NCBI GenBank assembly: GCA_035513655.1
Contig: DATKBV010000630.1
Coordinates: 1-29,860 of the forward strand
DNA from: GCA-2726245 sp035513655
GTDB lineage: Bacteria; Planctomycetota; Planctomycetia; Pirellulales; Pirellulaceae
Length of the DNA: 29,860 bases
Reading direction: 5' to 3'
Shown: positions 14,575-22,880 of the stretch, in pieces
Layout: every line of letters begins with the position of its first letter
Numbering within the stretch: the stretch's first letter is position 1
Notes under the pieces: generated by a model
Databases searched by the model: none
Seen by the model: the letters and a program-made list of their open reading frames with translations, nothing else
Told to the model about the DNA's origin: nothing
Program-made: the position numbers and the translations under genes

Positions 14575-14976
14575 ATGACCAACTCGGAGCGCCATATACT
14601 TGTGGTCGAAGACAACGCGGCGTTGGCTAGTGTCGTTCGCTTCAATCTGGAACGAGCGAACTTTCGAGTCACCGTCGCCTGTAACGGTCGCGTGGCCTGG
14701 GAAGCCGTTCAGGAAGAAGCTTTCGACCTGATTGTCACTGATCAACAGATGCCAGAAATGACGGGTTGCGAGTTCTGCGAGAAGCTAAGATCTGTCGAAG
14801 TGTTTCAGAACATACCAGTTATTATGCTGACGGCCAAAGGCATGGAGTTGGCGCTTCCGCGGCTGAGGGCCGAACTAGGCATTGCCGCCACGTTTTTGAA
14901 GCCGTTCAGTCCGAGTGAGATTGTCAAAGCGGTTGAAGTCCATTTGGCAGCGGTCAGCGAACCCGTTTCGCCGTAA
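14575..14976 (+). CDS. CheY-like response regulator (receiver domain only)
   Basis: A 133-residue single receiver domain without an output domain. It has all the conserved residues: acidic pocket Glu12-Asp13, phosphoacceptor Asp56 in DLIVTDQQMPEMTG, Thr86 in IMLTAK, and Lys109 in FLKPFSP. It should be phosphorylated by the histidine kinase encoded 26 bp downstream and act by protein contact, as CheY/PilG-type regulators do. It is the first gene of the secretion/pilus operon, so the machine is its probable target. Translation starts at ATG 14575 after GGAGAG. Confidence 0.93.
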   Translation: MTNSERHILVVEDNAALASVVRFNLERANFRVTVACNGRVAWEAVQEEAFDLIVTDQQMPEMTGCEFCEKLRSVEVFQNIPVIMLTAKGMELALPRLRAELGIAATFLKPFSPSEIVKAVEVHLAAVSEPVSP

Positions 14977-15002
14977 CGGAGGCTGAAGGGTGAGGCGAGG
15001 GA

Positions 15003-16514
15003 ATGTTAGCAAGATCCGTCCATATCGAATTGCCGCAGCGGCTAGTCGTCCTCTACCTGCTGTTCTCGCTGGTGGCGATCTTTTGGCTTGCCGCCAGCGC
15101 CGTCTTTGTCACCAGGTCGATTGTTGTTCGTAACATCGAAAACGAACTGCTCTCTAAGGCCGAGCCAACCTGCGGCGAAGTGTTCCAGTCGCTGGCAAGC
15201 AGCGCCCCGATTGCTTTGTGTGGTCCACTACTCCTTGTCGCACTGGGCGGCTTCACACTTCACCGCCTGGTCAGCCCCTTGGCCGCGGTCGATTCCCAGC
15301 TCCGGCAGGCGGCGCTTGCGTCCACGCGCGCGGACATCCAACTATCGCCCATCAAGGCGCGCGGACCAAACATTTTGGGTTGGAATCGAATCGCCCATGA
15401 ATTCCAGGAAACGAACTCGAAAAACGGTCTCGACCAGCGGTTGAGCGAGGCGGTGCAATCGTTGCGTCATGGAAAGTCGGATGATGTCCTCAACAGTCTG
15501 ACCGAAGGGGTCGCCGTCAGCGGTCAAGACGGCAAGATCACCTTCGCCAACCACGCCATGGCAGCCATGTTTGCGGGCAACGCGCAGCCAGACAGTCTAT
15601 GCGGCAAAGAGGTCGAGACCTGCCTCGGTCTCGATTCCGATGCGGAGGCTTGTTCCGCGTTGTTCGATCCGGACCTGTTCGCGCGGCATGTGGTCGAGGA
15701 ATTGGAACGCGTCAGCGGTGAAGCGAAACAATACTTGCGAATCGTGCGGACTCCCCTGCGTCCCGCGGCAGGCGGGCAGAGCGCCGGACACGTGTGGACG
15801 GTTCGAGACATCACTCAACAGAAGCTGGCGGACGCGATGCGGGACCAGTTTCTCGACAACGCCACGCACGAACTGCGGACGCCGCTCGCCAACATCAAAG
15901 CTTACGCCGAAACTCTTTCCATGGGCGACATGATCGACGTCGAGTCGCAGAAGGAGTTCTGCAACACCATCAACGTCGAGGCGACCCGATTGGCCCGTTT
16001 CATCGACGATTTGCTCAGCGTCAGCAGCATGGAGGCTGGCTCGCTGACGTTGAACAAACAAGGGATCGATTTGCAGCGGTTGTTCGCGGAAGTGATCGGC
16101 AAGGTCAAACGGCAGATGGACAAGAAAAAACTGACCTTCGAAACGATCTTCCCGGCCAAGTATCCGCAGACGAAGCTGGACAAAGACAAAATCAACGTCG
16201 CGCTGGTGAACCTCCTCGGCAACGCCGCCAAATACACGCCGGAAGGTGGGCGAGTTCGTTTCGAGGTCAAGATTACAGATCGCGAGCTGCGGATCGAAGT
16301 GGAGGATACGGGCGTCGGCATTTCCGAAGCGGAGCTGCCGCGGATCTACGAGAAGTTCTTCCGTAGTTCAAACCCCTCGATCCAGTCCATCACCGGGACG
16401 GGACTCGGCCTGTCGATGGCTCACGAAATCGTCAAGTTGCACGGCGGCGACATCACCGTTCAAAGCAAGCTCGGGGAAGGCACAACCTTCATCGCATCGC
16501 TGCCATTGGAGTAA
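15003..16514 (+). CDS. Membrane sensor histidine kinase with PAS domain
   Basis: A 503-residue protein. Transmembrane helices span about 14-36 and 68-86, leaving only about 30 residues outside the cytoplasm, so it probably senses within the membrane or cytoplasm. A HAMP-like segment follows at about 87-130 and a PAS domain at about 160-272. The HisKA domain has phosphorylated His289 in DNATHELRTPLANIKAY. The HATPase domain has the N box NLLGNAAKYTPEGG, G1 box VEDTGVGIS and G2 box GTGLGLSMA. It should phosphorylate the upstream response regulator. The ATG at 15003 follows a GAGGCGAGGGA purine-rich ribosome-binding site. Its place between a lone receiver and a STAS protein, at the head of a pilus/secretion operon, is notable. 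Confidence 0.94.
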   Translation: MLARSVHIELPQRLVVLYLLFSLVAIFWLAASAVFVTRSIVVRNIENELLSKAEPTCGEVFQSLASSAPIALCGPLLLVALGGFTLHRLVSPLAAVDSQLRQAALASTRADIQLSPIKARGPNILGWNRIAHEFQETNSKNGLDQRLSEAVQSLRHGKSDDVLNSLTEGVAVSGQDGKITFANHAMAAMFAGNAQPDSLCGKEVETCLGLDSDAEACSALFDPDLFARHVVEELERVSGEAKQYLRIVRTPLRPAAGGQSAGHVWTVRDITQQKLADAMRDQFLDNATHELRTPLANIKAYAETLSMGDMIDVESQKEFCNTINVEATRLARFIDDLLSVSSMEAGSLTLNKQGIDLQRLFAEVIGKVKRQMDKKKLTFETIFPAKYPQTKLDKDKINVALVNLLGNAAKYTPEGGRVRFEVKITDRELRIEVEDTGVGISEAELPRIYEKFFRSSNPSIQSITGTGLGLSMAHEIVKLHGGDITVQSKLGEGTTFIASLPLE

Positions 16515-16524
16515 TCCTAGACAC

Positions 16525-16857
16525 ATGTTCAAGCATTCCAAACAAGGTGCCATCGATGTCATTAGCGGAACGCTCCCGCTGAGCGGCGACGCTCTGCCCC
16601 TGCTGGACGACGCGTTCGCCGAATGTTTGCACGAAGGTCAGCCCCGCGCGGTTCTCGACTTGCGCAACGTGCCGCTGATCGATAGCGCCGGCTTGGAACG
16701 ATTGCTGGACTTGCGCGACCGCTTTCAGAGTAAAATGGGAGTCCTGAAGCTCGCGGGAGCCACGCCCCTGTGCAACGACATCCTCTTCGTGACAGGCGTC
16801 GCATCGTACTTTGAAGTCTTTCCGGAAGTCACTCAGGCAGTCGGGAGCTTTGTATGA
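16525..16857 (+). CDS. STAS domain protein (anti-sigma-factor antagonist type)
   Basis: A 110-residue single STAS domain. The SpoIIAA-like core AVLDLRNVPLIDSAGLERLLDL contains Ser54 in Asp-Ser-Ala-Gly, the residue that is phosphorylated and dephosphorylated in partner-switching systems. No anti-sigma kinase is encoded in the window, so its partner could be the neighbouring histidine kinase, an unlinked RsbW-type kinase, or the secretion ATPase itself. The start ATG 16525 lies 10 bp after the kinase stop. The stop overlaps the GspE start by 4 bp (ATGA), so the two are translationally coupled. Confidence 0.9.
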   Translation: MFKHSKQGAIDVISGTLPLSGDALPLLDDAFAECLHEGQPRAVLDLRNVPLIDSAGLERLLDLRDRFQSKMGVLKLAGATPLCNDILFVTGVASYFEVFPEVTQAVGSFV

Positions 16858-18641
16858 TGAGCGCCATCACGAGCATCCCGGGAGTCGACGAACCGTCTTC
16901 CAGCCCAGCCATTGTCACGCCAGCTGCCACGGCTGGGACGCGCGCATCGCGCCGCCGCCGTCGGCCTCTCGGCGAGCAACTGGTCGAAGCACAATTGCTG
17001 ACCCCTGACGAATTGGAAGACGCACTAAAACTGCAGGCTTCGAAGGGCCAAAAGCTCGGTGAGATCTTGCTGGAACTGGGAGTCATCACGGAAGATCAGA
17101 TGCTGCCATTCATTCATCGGCAGCTAGGTCTCCCATCGGTAAAGTTGCGCGAAGGCATTATCGACCCGGCCGTCGTCCGAGTGCTTCCTCGTGAAGCCGC
17201 GGAGCGTTTGACGGCGCTCGCCATCTTCAAGGTGCGAGGCGTCGTCTCGGTCGCGATGCCCGAACCGGGGAACCTCGAGCAGTTGGACGAACTGGAGCGA
17301 ATCACCGGGATGAAAGTGCGCCCCGTCTTCGCCTTCGCCAGCAATATCCAACGGATGATCGCACGAGCCTACGAAGACGATTTCGCGGTCGATAGCATCA
17401 CCGCGGATATGGACGAGTCGGCTGTCGAATTGCAAAACGAGGTGTCCGATCTCGATTTGGCCTCGGTCGAGTCGATGGTCGACGGCAGCCCGATCATCAA
17501 CCTGGTCAACTATCTCATTTTGCAATCGCTTCGCAAAGGCGCAAGTGACATCCATATCGAACCAACGCGGAAGCACACCATCGTGCGCTTTCGCGTGGAC
17601 GGCCAGCTGATCGAAGTTCTCCGCCCCCGGCGCGACGTTCATCCCGCCATCGTTTCGCGGATCAAGGTCATGGGCAAGATGGACATTGCGGAGCATCGCG
17701 TCCCGCAGGACGGCCGCTGTCAAGTCGCGGTCGAAGGCAAGGAAGTCGACTTGCGTATCTCGACACTGCCGACCGTGCTTGGCGAGAAGGTCGTGCTGCG
17801 CGTCCTCGATCGTCGACGCGTCACGTTTAATCTCGACAAACTTGGCATGCCGAAGGAGTCCTTGATTAAGGTCAAAAAACTCCTGGCGCGGCCGTATGGT
17901 CTGCTGCTTGTGACGGGACCAACGGGCAGCGGAAAGACGACCACGCTTTACTCGGCGCTGGAACTCATCAAGTCGGTTCATCGAAACATCATAACGGTGG
18001 AAGATCCCGTCGAGTATCAACTTGAATTGATCAATCAGGTTCAGGCCGAGAAGTCGCGACAACTGACGTTCGCAACGGCGCTGCGCGCGATCTTGCGTCA
18101 AGACCCTGACATCATCATGGTGGGCGAGATTCGGGATGGCGACACGGCACAAGTTGCCGTGCAAGCCGCGCTCACAGGGCATCTCGTGCTCAGCACGCTG
18201 CACACCAATGATGCGCCCGGCGCGGTCACGCGATTGCTGGACATGGGCTTGGAGCCCTTCAAAATCTCCGCTTCGGTGATCGGTGTGATCGCACAGCGGC
18301 TTGTCCGAACAATCTGCCCGAAATGCCGGACTTCGTATTATCCGCCCGCCGACTTCTTAGAAAGCATTCGTTACACGGGTGACAAGCGACGCTCGTTCGC
18401 TAGGGGTGAGGGATGTCGCGATTGCTACGACACGGGTTTCCAAGGCCGCTTGGGTATTTATGAGGTCTTAGTGCTCGAGCCCGAGTTGCGGGAAATGATC
18501 TCCGCCAATGCCAACCTCGAAGAACTCCGGACATGGTTTCGGGCACACGGGGGGAGCACGCTGCTGGACGAGGGACTGCGAATGGCGGAGCAAGAGCTAA
18601 CAAGTTTGGAAGAAGTGATTCGAATCGCATTTGCCGAGTAG
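16854..18641 (+). CDS. gspE: Type II secretion / type IV pilus assembly ATPase (GspE/PilB)
   Basis: A 595-residue hexameric ATPase that powers pilin polymerisation from the cytoplasmic face. The N-terminal T2SSE/MshEN domain (about 36-180) begins RRPLGEQLVEAQLLT. The catalytic domain follows with Walker A GPTGSGKT at 355-362, Asp box VEDPVEYQ at 382-389, Walker B DPDIIMVGEIRD at 417-428 and His box LVLSTLHTNDAPGAV. A four-cysteine zinc site is present (Cys488, Cys491, Cys521, Cys524). Length and motif set are typical of extension ATPases, not PilT. The start is a double ATG overlapping the STAS stop. It is followed after 5 bases by the platform protein gene. Confidence 0.96.
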   Translation: MMSAITSIPGVDEPSSSPAIVTPAATAGTRASRRRRRPLGEQLVEAQLLTPDELEDALKLQASKGQKLGEILLELGVITEDQMLPFIHRQLGLPSVKLREGIIDPAVVRVLPREAAERLTALAIFKVRGVVSVAMPEPGNLEQLDELERITGMKVRPVFAFASNIQRMIARAYEDDFAVDSITADMDESAVELQNEVSDLDLASVESMVDGSPIINLVNYLILQSLRKGASDIHIEPTRKHTIVRFRVDGQLIEVLRPRRDVHPAIVSRIKVMGKMDIAEHRVPQDGRCQVAVEGKEVDLRISTLPTVLGEKVVLRVLDRRRVTFNLDKLGMPKESLIKVKKLLARPYGLLLVTGPTGSGKTTTLYSALELIKSVHRNIITVEDPVEYQLELINQVQAEKSRQLTFATALRAILRQDPDIIMVGEIRDGDTAQVAVQAALTGHLVLSTLHTNDAPGAVTRLLDMGLEPFKISASVIGVIAQRLVRTICPKCRTSYYPPADFLESIRYTGDKRRSFARGEGCRDCYDTGFQGRLGIYEVLVLEPELREMISANANLEELRTWFRAHGGSTLLDEGLRMAEQELTSLEEVIRIAFAE

Positions 18642-18646
18642 ACACA

Positions 18647-19759
18647 ATGGTGATGGGCGCAAATAGTACGGGGAAGATCGTGGGCAAGGCGGCGCAGCCG
18701 AAGCGGTCGTTGTTTGGTCCCAAGGTGAAGCGCGCCGAGTTGGTCGACGTGACGTCGCAATTGGCGATTATGTCCCGCGCGGGCGTCGACATCGCGTCGG
18801 CGTTAGAGTCGCTCGTTCGTCAATGCAAGTCACCCTTGTTGCGATCGATCCTGGAGGAAGTCCATGAGAGCGTGCTCGGTGGCAAATCAGTTTCTGAATC
18901 GATTTCGAATTACGGCCATGTGTTTGACGAGACCTATGTGGCCGCTGTGGCTGCCGGTGAAGCTACGGGACGTCTTCCCGAAGTGCTAGCACAGCTGGCC
19001 GCCCTGCTTCGCAATGACATGCGACTGCGGAACTCCGTGCGCACGATGCTCGCTTACCCCATCCTGTTGTCGAGCGTCTCGGGCATTGTGCTGTTGGCTC
19101 TGATTCTGTTCGTGTTGCCAAAGTTCGCCGATATTTTTGCGGACTTCGAGGCGCCACTGCCGATGATTACCCAGTTCCTGCTCATCGTCTCGTCCGAACT
19201 GCGCACGCGTTTGTGGCTTTGGGGTCCGCTGATATTGAGCTGCCTCACCACCGCTTACCTTTACAAGCGAAGTGCGGCCGGTTGCTTGATGTGGGACCGC
19301 GTGATGCTGTTCGCGCCGGTCATCTCGAAAGTGACGCGCGCGCTCCTAATCGGACGTGTTTGCCGGTTGTTAGGGATCATGATCGACAGTGGCGTTCCGC
19401 TGCTAGACAGTCTGCGGCTGGCCCGCGCGTCGGTGAAGAATTCGCTGTACAAGGCGTTGTTCGTCGAATTGGAGGACGACGTCATGAACGGCCGTGGGTT
19501 GTCAAAGGCACTGCTCGCCAGTGCGTTTATTCCCGGTTCGGCTGGCGAGATGGTGGTGACGGCCGAGAAGACGGGAACGCTGGGTATGGTGACGCAGATG
19601 ATCGGCCAACACTACGAAGAGGAAGGTGAAGCCAAACTGAAGGAATTTGTGGCCTTTCTCGAGCCGGTCATCACGGTCGTGATGGGCTTTCTCGTCGCCG
19701 TCATCGTCATGTCGGTGATGTTGCCGCTGTTCGATTTATCTTCCGCCGCAAAGGGTTAA
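18647..19759 (+). CDS. gspF: Inner-membrane platform protein (GspF/PilC)
   Basis: A 370-residue protein with two T2SF repeats. The first has the typical KRAELVDVTSQLAIMSRAGVDIASALESL and is followed by transmembrane helices around 145-167 and 190-210. The second repeat (RVCRLLGIMIDSGVPLLDSL) ends with a C-terminal transmembrane helix at about 340-362. It forms the rotating or anchoring platform on which the ATPase acts. The frame is open from 18533, within gspE, but ATG 18647, 5 bp after the gspE stop, is the right start: the upstream part reads out of the gspE frame and has no homology-like features. ATG 18653 is the alternative. Confidence 0.94.
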   Translation: MVMGANSTGKIVGKAAQPKRSLFGPKVKRAELVDVTSQLAIMSRAGVDIASALESLVRQCKSPLLRSILEEVHESVLGGKSVSESISNYGHVFDETYVAAVAAGEATGRLPEVLAQLAALLRNDMRLRNSVRTMLAYPILLSSVSGIVLLALILFVLPKFADIFADFEAPLPMITQFLLIVSSELRTRLWLWGPLILSCLTTAYLYKRSAAGCLMWDRVMLFAPVISKVTRALLIGRVCRLLGIMIDSGVPLLDSLRLARASVKNSLYKALFVELEDDVMNGRGLSKALLASAFIPGSAGEMVVTAEKTGTLGMVTQMIGQHYEEEGEAKLKEFVAFLEPVITVVMGFLVAVIVMSVMLPLFDLSSAAKG

Positions 19760-19763
19760 ACGG

Positions 19764-20060
19764 ATGCCAAAACACGAAACGTGTGTCACGCTGGGAGGAC
19801 GGTTCCTCGCCGTTGCAGTCTTGCTGGGGGCGGGCTATCTGGTCGGTGCGACATCTCGCGAGACGATTGCCCAAGCCGACGTGCGTCCTGGCGGGGCCGC
19901 GCAGGAACCTTTCCGTAGTGGCGCTCAGCGATCGGAAATTGTGCTGCGTGAGATCTCGGCAACGCTCAGCAAAATGGATGCGCGGATGGAGCGGATGGAG
20001 AAACTCGCCGCACAGATTGTCAACCAGAACGGGCAGCAGTTGCCAGGAGAGACTCGCTAG
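19764..20060 (+). CDS. Small membrane-anchored coiled-coil protein of the operon
   Basis: A 98-residue protein that I do not recognise. It has one N-terminal hydrophobic segment (about 12-29, LGGRFLAVAVLLGAGYLVGA), acting as a membrane anchor or uncleaved signal. A flexible Gly/Ala stretch follows, then a predicted coiled coil (IVLREISATLSKMDARMERMEKLAAQIV, about 59-86, heptad-like hydrophobic spacing). It lies 4 bp after gspF and 2 bp before pilM, so it is expressed with them. The layout suggests a periplasmic bridging or scaffold subunit of the machine, perhaps specific to planctomycetes. Confidence 0.8.
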   Translation: MPKHETCVTLGGRFLAVAVLLGAGYLVGATSRETIAQADVRPGGAAQEPFRSGAQRSEIVLREISATLSKMDARMERMEKLAAQIVNQNGQQLPGETR

Positions 20061-20062
20061 CG

Positions 20063-21130
20063 ATGATCTTCTCGCGCACTACAGGCTGGATCGGAATCGA
20101 CATTGGGACGCACATGGTGAAGCTCGCCCAGGTGGAGCGCCGCGGCTCGCGAATCGAGTTAGTCGAGGCGTTGAGCATCCCGCGACAAGACTCTTGGCCC
20201 GATATCGACGACGCAGCCGGCGACATCTCGTCCAGCCTCGAAATACAAGCCGCCCTGTCTTTGGGAACGCGATTCCGAGGTCGCGATGCCGCCGTAACGC
20301 TGCCCATGGCGGTGTGCGACGTTCGAACGTGTAACATCGAATCCGGCACCGATTCGGAAGAGCGCGCCGCCGTGTTGCAAGAAGTAGGCTCTGTCGACGC
20401 CAATGCGCTGGCGAATCGTAAGTTTGATTACTGGTCTGTCGAGCTGCCGGCTGACAGAGGGCCCGTGCCGGACAACACCATCGCCTTATCGGTTACCTCG
20501 TCGTGGGCTTCCCGAGTTTGCGACGATCTGCGTGAAGCGGGATTGGTGGGCCACGTGTTGGACGGCTTGCCGTTGGCGGCGGCGCGAGCCATCTCCCTAG
20601 GAATGCCGAACGCGACAAATCCGATTGCCGCGGTCGATTGGGGGCATCATCGTGCGACGCTCTGTTCAGTCATCGGTGGACGACCGGTGTTCGTGCGCAC
20701 GCTGCGCGATTGTGGGTTTCAGTCGGTAACAACTGCCCTTTGCAAAACTCTCGCAATTACGGCGGATGAAGCGAGAAAGCTGCTTCACGACCACGGGCTG
20801 CCAAATCGAACGCGGGAGGGCGTGACGGAGCTGCAATCGGTCATCGAAGAAGTCGCCCGTGAACCGCTGGACCGCTTTGTTGATGAGTTGCAACGTACGG
20901 TAACGTACTTGTCGCAACAACGTCGCGGCATCGCCCCCAAGAAAGTCGTTCTGCTCGGCGGCGGAGCAGCCGTCAAAAATATGGCGAGTTATCTCGATGA
21001 GCGAATCGAGTCGCCCGTCGAGCCGTGGAGTTTCGGCACGGCGGCTTCGAAGACGCACGCACCGCGACATCCGATGGAGTTGTTTGGACCTGCCATCGCA
21101 CTCTCCTCGCTGGCTTGGGCCGACTCATGA
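20063..21130 (+). CDS. pilM: Type IV pilus assembly protein PilM
   Basis: A 355-residue actin-fold cytoplasmic protein. The N-terminal phosphate-1 motif TGWIGIDIGTHMVKLAQVER is typical of PilM. The second half carries AAVDWGHHRATLCSVIGGRPVFVRTLRDCG and the adenosine motif VVLLGGGAAVKNMASYLDER. PilM binds the N-terminal tail of PilN and links the ATPase complex to the membrane subcomplex. The order pilM-N-O-P-Q seen here is the standard type IV pilus alignment cluster. The start ATG 20063 is 2 bp after the preceding stop, and the end overlaps pilN by ATGA. Confidence 0.93.
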   Translation: MIFSRTTGWIGIDIGTHMVKLAQVERRGSRIELVEALSIPRQDSWPDIDDAAGDISSSLEIQAALSLGTRFRGRDAAVTLPMAVCDVRTCNIESGTDSEERAAVLQEVGSVDANALANRKFDYWSVELPADRGPVPDNTIALSVTSSWASRVCDDLREAGLVGHVLDGLPLAAARAISLGMPNATNPIAAVDWGHHRATLCSVIGGRPVFVRTLRDCGFQSVTTALCKTLAITADEARKLLHDHGLPNRTREGVTELQSVIEEVAREPLDRFVDELQRTVTYLSQQRRGIAPKKVVLLGGGAAVKNMASYLDERIESPVEPWSFGTAASKTHAPRHPMELFGPAIALSSLAWADS

Positions 21131-21690
21131 AGACGCACCTAAACCTGATGCCGATGCAATACCGACGCGGACATTTGATCCTTCGTCGTTTGAAGCAGTG
21201 GTCGGTGTTGTGGCTGCTCGCGGCTGGTATCACGATGCTGCTCGGCTGGACACAATGGTCACACTACCAGGCCGGCGCGGCGAAGCTGGTCTCCTTAGAG
21301 ATGCGTTATCAGCCAATCGCAGCTATGAAACGTGATGTGACTGGTCTTCGAGAAAAGATTGACGAGCTGCAGCGGCGTGAATCACTGGCCCTCTCATTGG
21401 TCGACGAAAGGTCGATGTTGGGACTCGTGGGATTGCTCAGCCAAGGGCGGCAAGCCTGTGAGGGTCGGATTTCAATCGGCGAGTTGACCCTTAACCGACT
21501 TGGAGAGAGTGGCTCGGCAACGAGCGTGCTGACCTTGACCGGAATCGCCGCCGACGACCTCGCCGTAGCACGGTTCACCCGAGCACTGCGTGAGGCAAAT
21601 GCGTTTACCGGCGTCGATCTCAAGTCGACGGGAAACGCCTTCGTGGGAACCTTGGAAGCCCGTACCTACACCCTGGAATGCACTTTCTGA
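21127..21690 (+). CDS. pilN: PilN-like inner-membrane alignment protein
   Basis: A 187-residue bitopic membrane protein. It starts with the PilN signature-like MKTHLNLMPMQYRR (the usual INLLP region that docks into PilM). One transmembrane helix follows at about 25-43 (SVLWLLAAGITMLLGW). A coiled-coil stretch (about 55-85) leads to a periplasmic ferredoxin-like domain. The gene starts at ATG 21127, overlapping the pilM stop by 4 bp; the longer frame from 21025 lies inside pilM and is not real. It is similar in design to GspL's C-terminal part. Identification rests on position and architecture as much as on sequence. Confidence 0.88.
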   Translation: MKTHLNLMPMQYRRGHLILRRLKQWSVLWLLAAGITMLLGWTQWSHYQAGAAKLVSLEMRYQPIAAMKRDVTGLREKIDELQRRESLALSLVDERSMLGLVGLLSQGRQACEGRISIGELTLNRLGESGSATSVLTLTGIAADDLAVARFTRALREANAFTGVDLKSTGNAFVGTLEARTYTLECTF

Positions 21691-22274
21691 TGTCCGCCAA
21701 CTCGAATGAACGACAACTGATGATACTGGGATGGCTCTTGAATCTGGGAGGGCTGGGCGCGTTAGTCCTTGGTGCCTGTGCCTATCAGTTCGTCATCTCG
21801 GGATTGATTACGCGCCAGCAGCTCGAGAATGCAGCCGAGATCGAAATACTCGAGGTACTTCTCGAAACCGAACGTGATATTGACCATGAGTTCGCCAGGC
21901 TTCACGAAGAACTGGCTCGACTCGAAGCCAGTGCTGAAGCGGCGCGACAGCGTATTCCGGAAACACCGCAGGAATCAGAATTCCTGGCACAGCTCTCCGA
22001 GGCCGCCCGCGATGAAGGCTTTGCCATTAACAACTTCACACGAGGTTCGGCGACGGTGTTAGACACGCACTCGCAGCTGCAAATTCGCTTAACGGGAGAA
22101 GGAGACTACGCCAGCATTTGCGGCTTCTTTGAAAAGATGGTTTCCTTTTCGCGAGTTGCCACGGTCAGCCAAATGAGTCTCCGTATTCCCGCCGACTCTG
22201 AAGTCTATCCTCTCGACATGACCATGACGCTGTACTTTGGCGCCAGGGCGCTGCAAGGAGGCGATCGTGGCTAA
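21690..22274 (+). CDS. pilO: PilO-like inner-membrane alignment protein
   Basis: A 194-residue bitopic protein. The transmembrane helix is at about 12-34 (MILGWLLNLGGLGALVLGACAYQFVI). A long charged coiled coil (about 45-92, DHEFARLHEELARLEASAEAAR) leads into a PilO-type periplasmic domain with ETPQESEFLAQLSEAARDEGFAINNF and the strand LQIRLTGEGDYASICGFFEKM, which are characteristic of PilO/GspM. It should heterodimerise with PilN. The start ATG 21690 overlaps the pilN stop (TGATG); ATG 21678 is a possible longer start. The 3' end overlaps the next gene by 8 bp. Confidence 0.9.
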   Translation: MSANSNERQLMILGWLLNLGGLGALVLGACAYQFVISGLITRQQLENAAEIEILEVLLETERDIDHEFARLHEELARLEASAEAARQRIPETPQESEFLAQLSEAARDEGFAINNFTRGSATVLDTHSQLQIRLTGEGDYASICGFFEKMVSFSRVATVSQMSLRIPADSEVYPLDMTMTLYFGARALQGGDRG

Positions 22275-22860
22275 GCCACCAAAACCGCTAAAAGGCGGTC
22301 TGACAACCGGCAAGTGCATCTCGATCGGCATCCTTGCCGTTGTCCTGTTGGTCGTCATTGCCGCGAACTTCGGCGGCCGGAAGGAGAGCGTCGGGGCAGC
22401 ATCCCACGTCCGCCGCGCGGCACGGGAGAATCCGGAATCGACAGGTTTGGCGACCTCCAACGCGCCTGGGACCGAGCGATCCGAGAAACCTTGGCCCACC
22501 TTCGACGTCGCTGCTGTCATCGCCAGCAATCCCTTCGCCTTGCCAGAAGTTCTGCGCCCCGGCAGTCAAGCTATGACGACTTTAACGGCAAACTCACAGA
22601 CGGGGGAAGCTGAGTCGAATATAGCAGCAGTTGAATCCGCGGACGTTCGAGAAATGCGGCGCCGCCAGTCCGAATTCATGGCGAGCTTGAGGGCGAAAGG
22701 GGTCGATATGATTTTAGAGTCCTCTCGGGGAAGCGTGGCACGCATCGGTGACTTGAGCTTGCGCGTGGGCGATGTCCACGAAGGTTTACGCGTTGAAAAG
22801 ATTGGTAAAAGCGGAGTGGTGTTCGCACCGACCCTGGCGGGAGAGTTGCAGCCAGAGTAA
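22267..22860 (+). CDS. PilP/GspC-like periplasmic linker protein
   Basis: A 197-residue protein with an N-terminal transmembrane helix (about 17-36), a Pro/Ala/Ser-rich linker, and a small C-terminal domain. The domain (VDMILESSRGSVARIGDLSLRVGDVHEGLRVEKIGKSGVVFA) has the pattern of the PilP/GspC homology region that connects the inner-membrane complex to the secretin. The GTG start at 22267 is supported by a strong ribosome-binding site AAGGAGG (22256-22262), even though it overlaps the pilO end by 8 bp. The frame open from 22237 is not needed. The secretin gene follows 20 bp later. Confidence 0.84.
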   Translation: MAKPPKPLKGGLTTGKCISIGILAVVLLVVIAANFGGRKESVGAASHVRRAARENPESTGLATSNAPGTERSEKPWPTFDVAAVIASNPFALPEVLRPGSQAMTTLTANSQTGEAESNIAAVESADVREMRRRQSEFMASLRAKGVDMILESSRGSVARIGDLSLRVGDVHEGLRVEKIGKSGVVFAPTLAGELQPE

Positions 22861-22880
22861 ACACGGAGGTTGGTTCACAA

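Noticed and set aside
15794..16366. 190-residue plus-strand ORF inside the histidine kinase gene
   Set aside because: Low-complexity Arg/Gln composition, overlapping the well-supported kinase in another frame.
17124..18203. 359-residue minus-strand ORF opposite gspE
   Set aside because: It lies wholly within gspE, has no recognisable domain, and its long openness is explained by the codon bias of the real gene.
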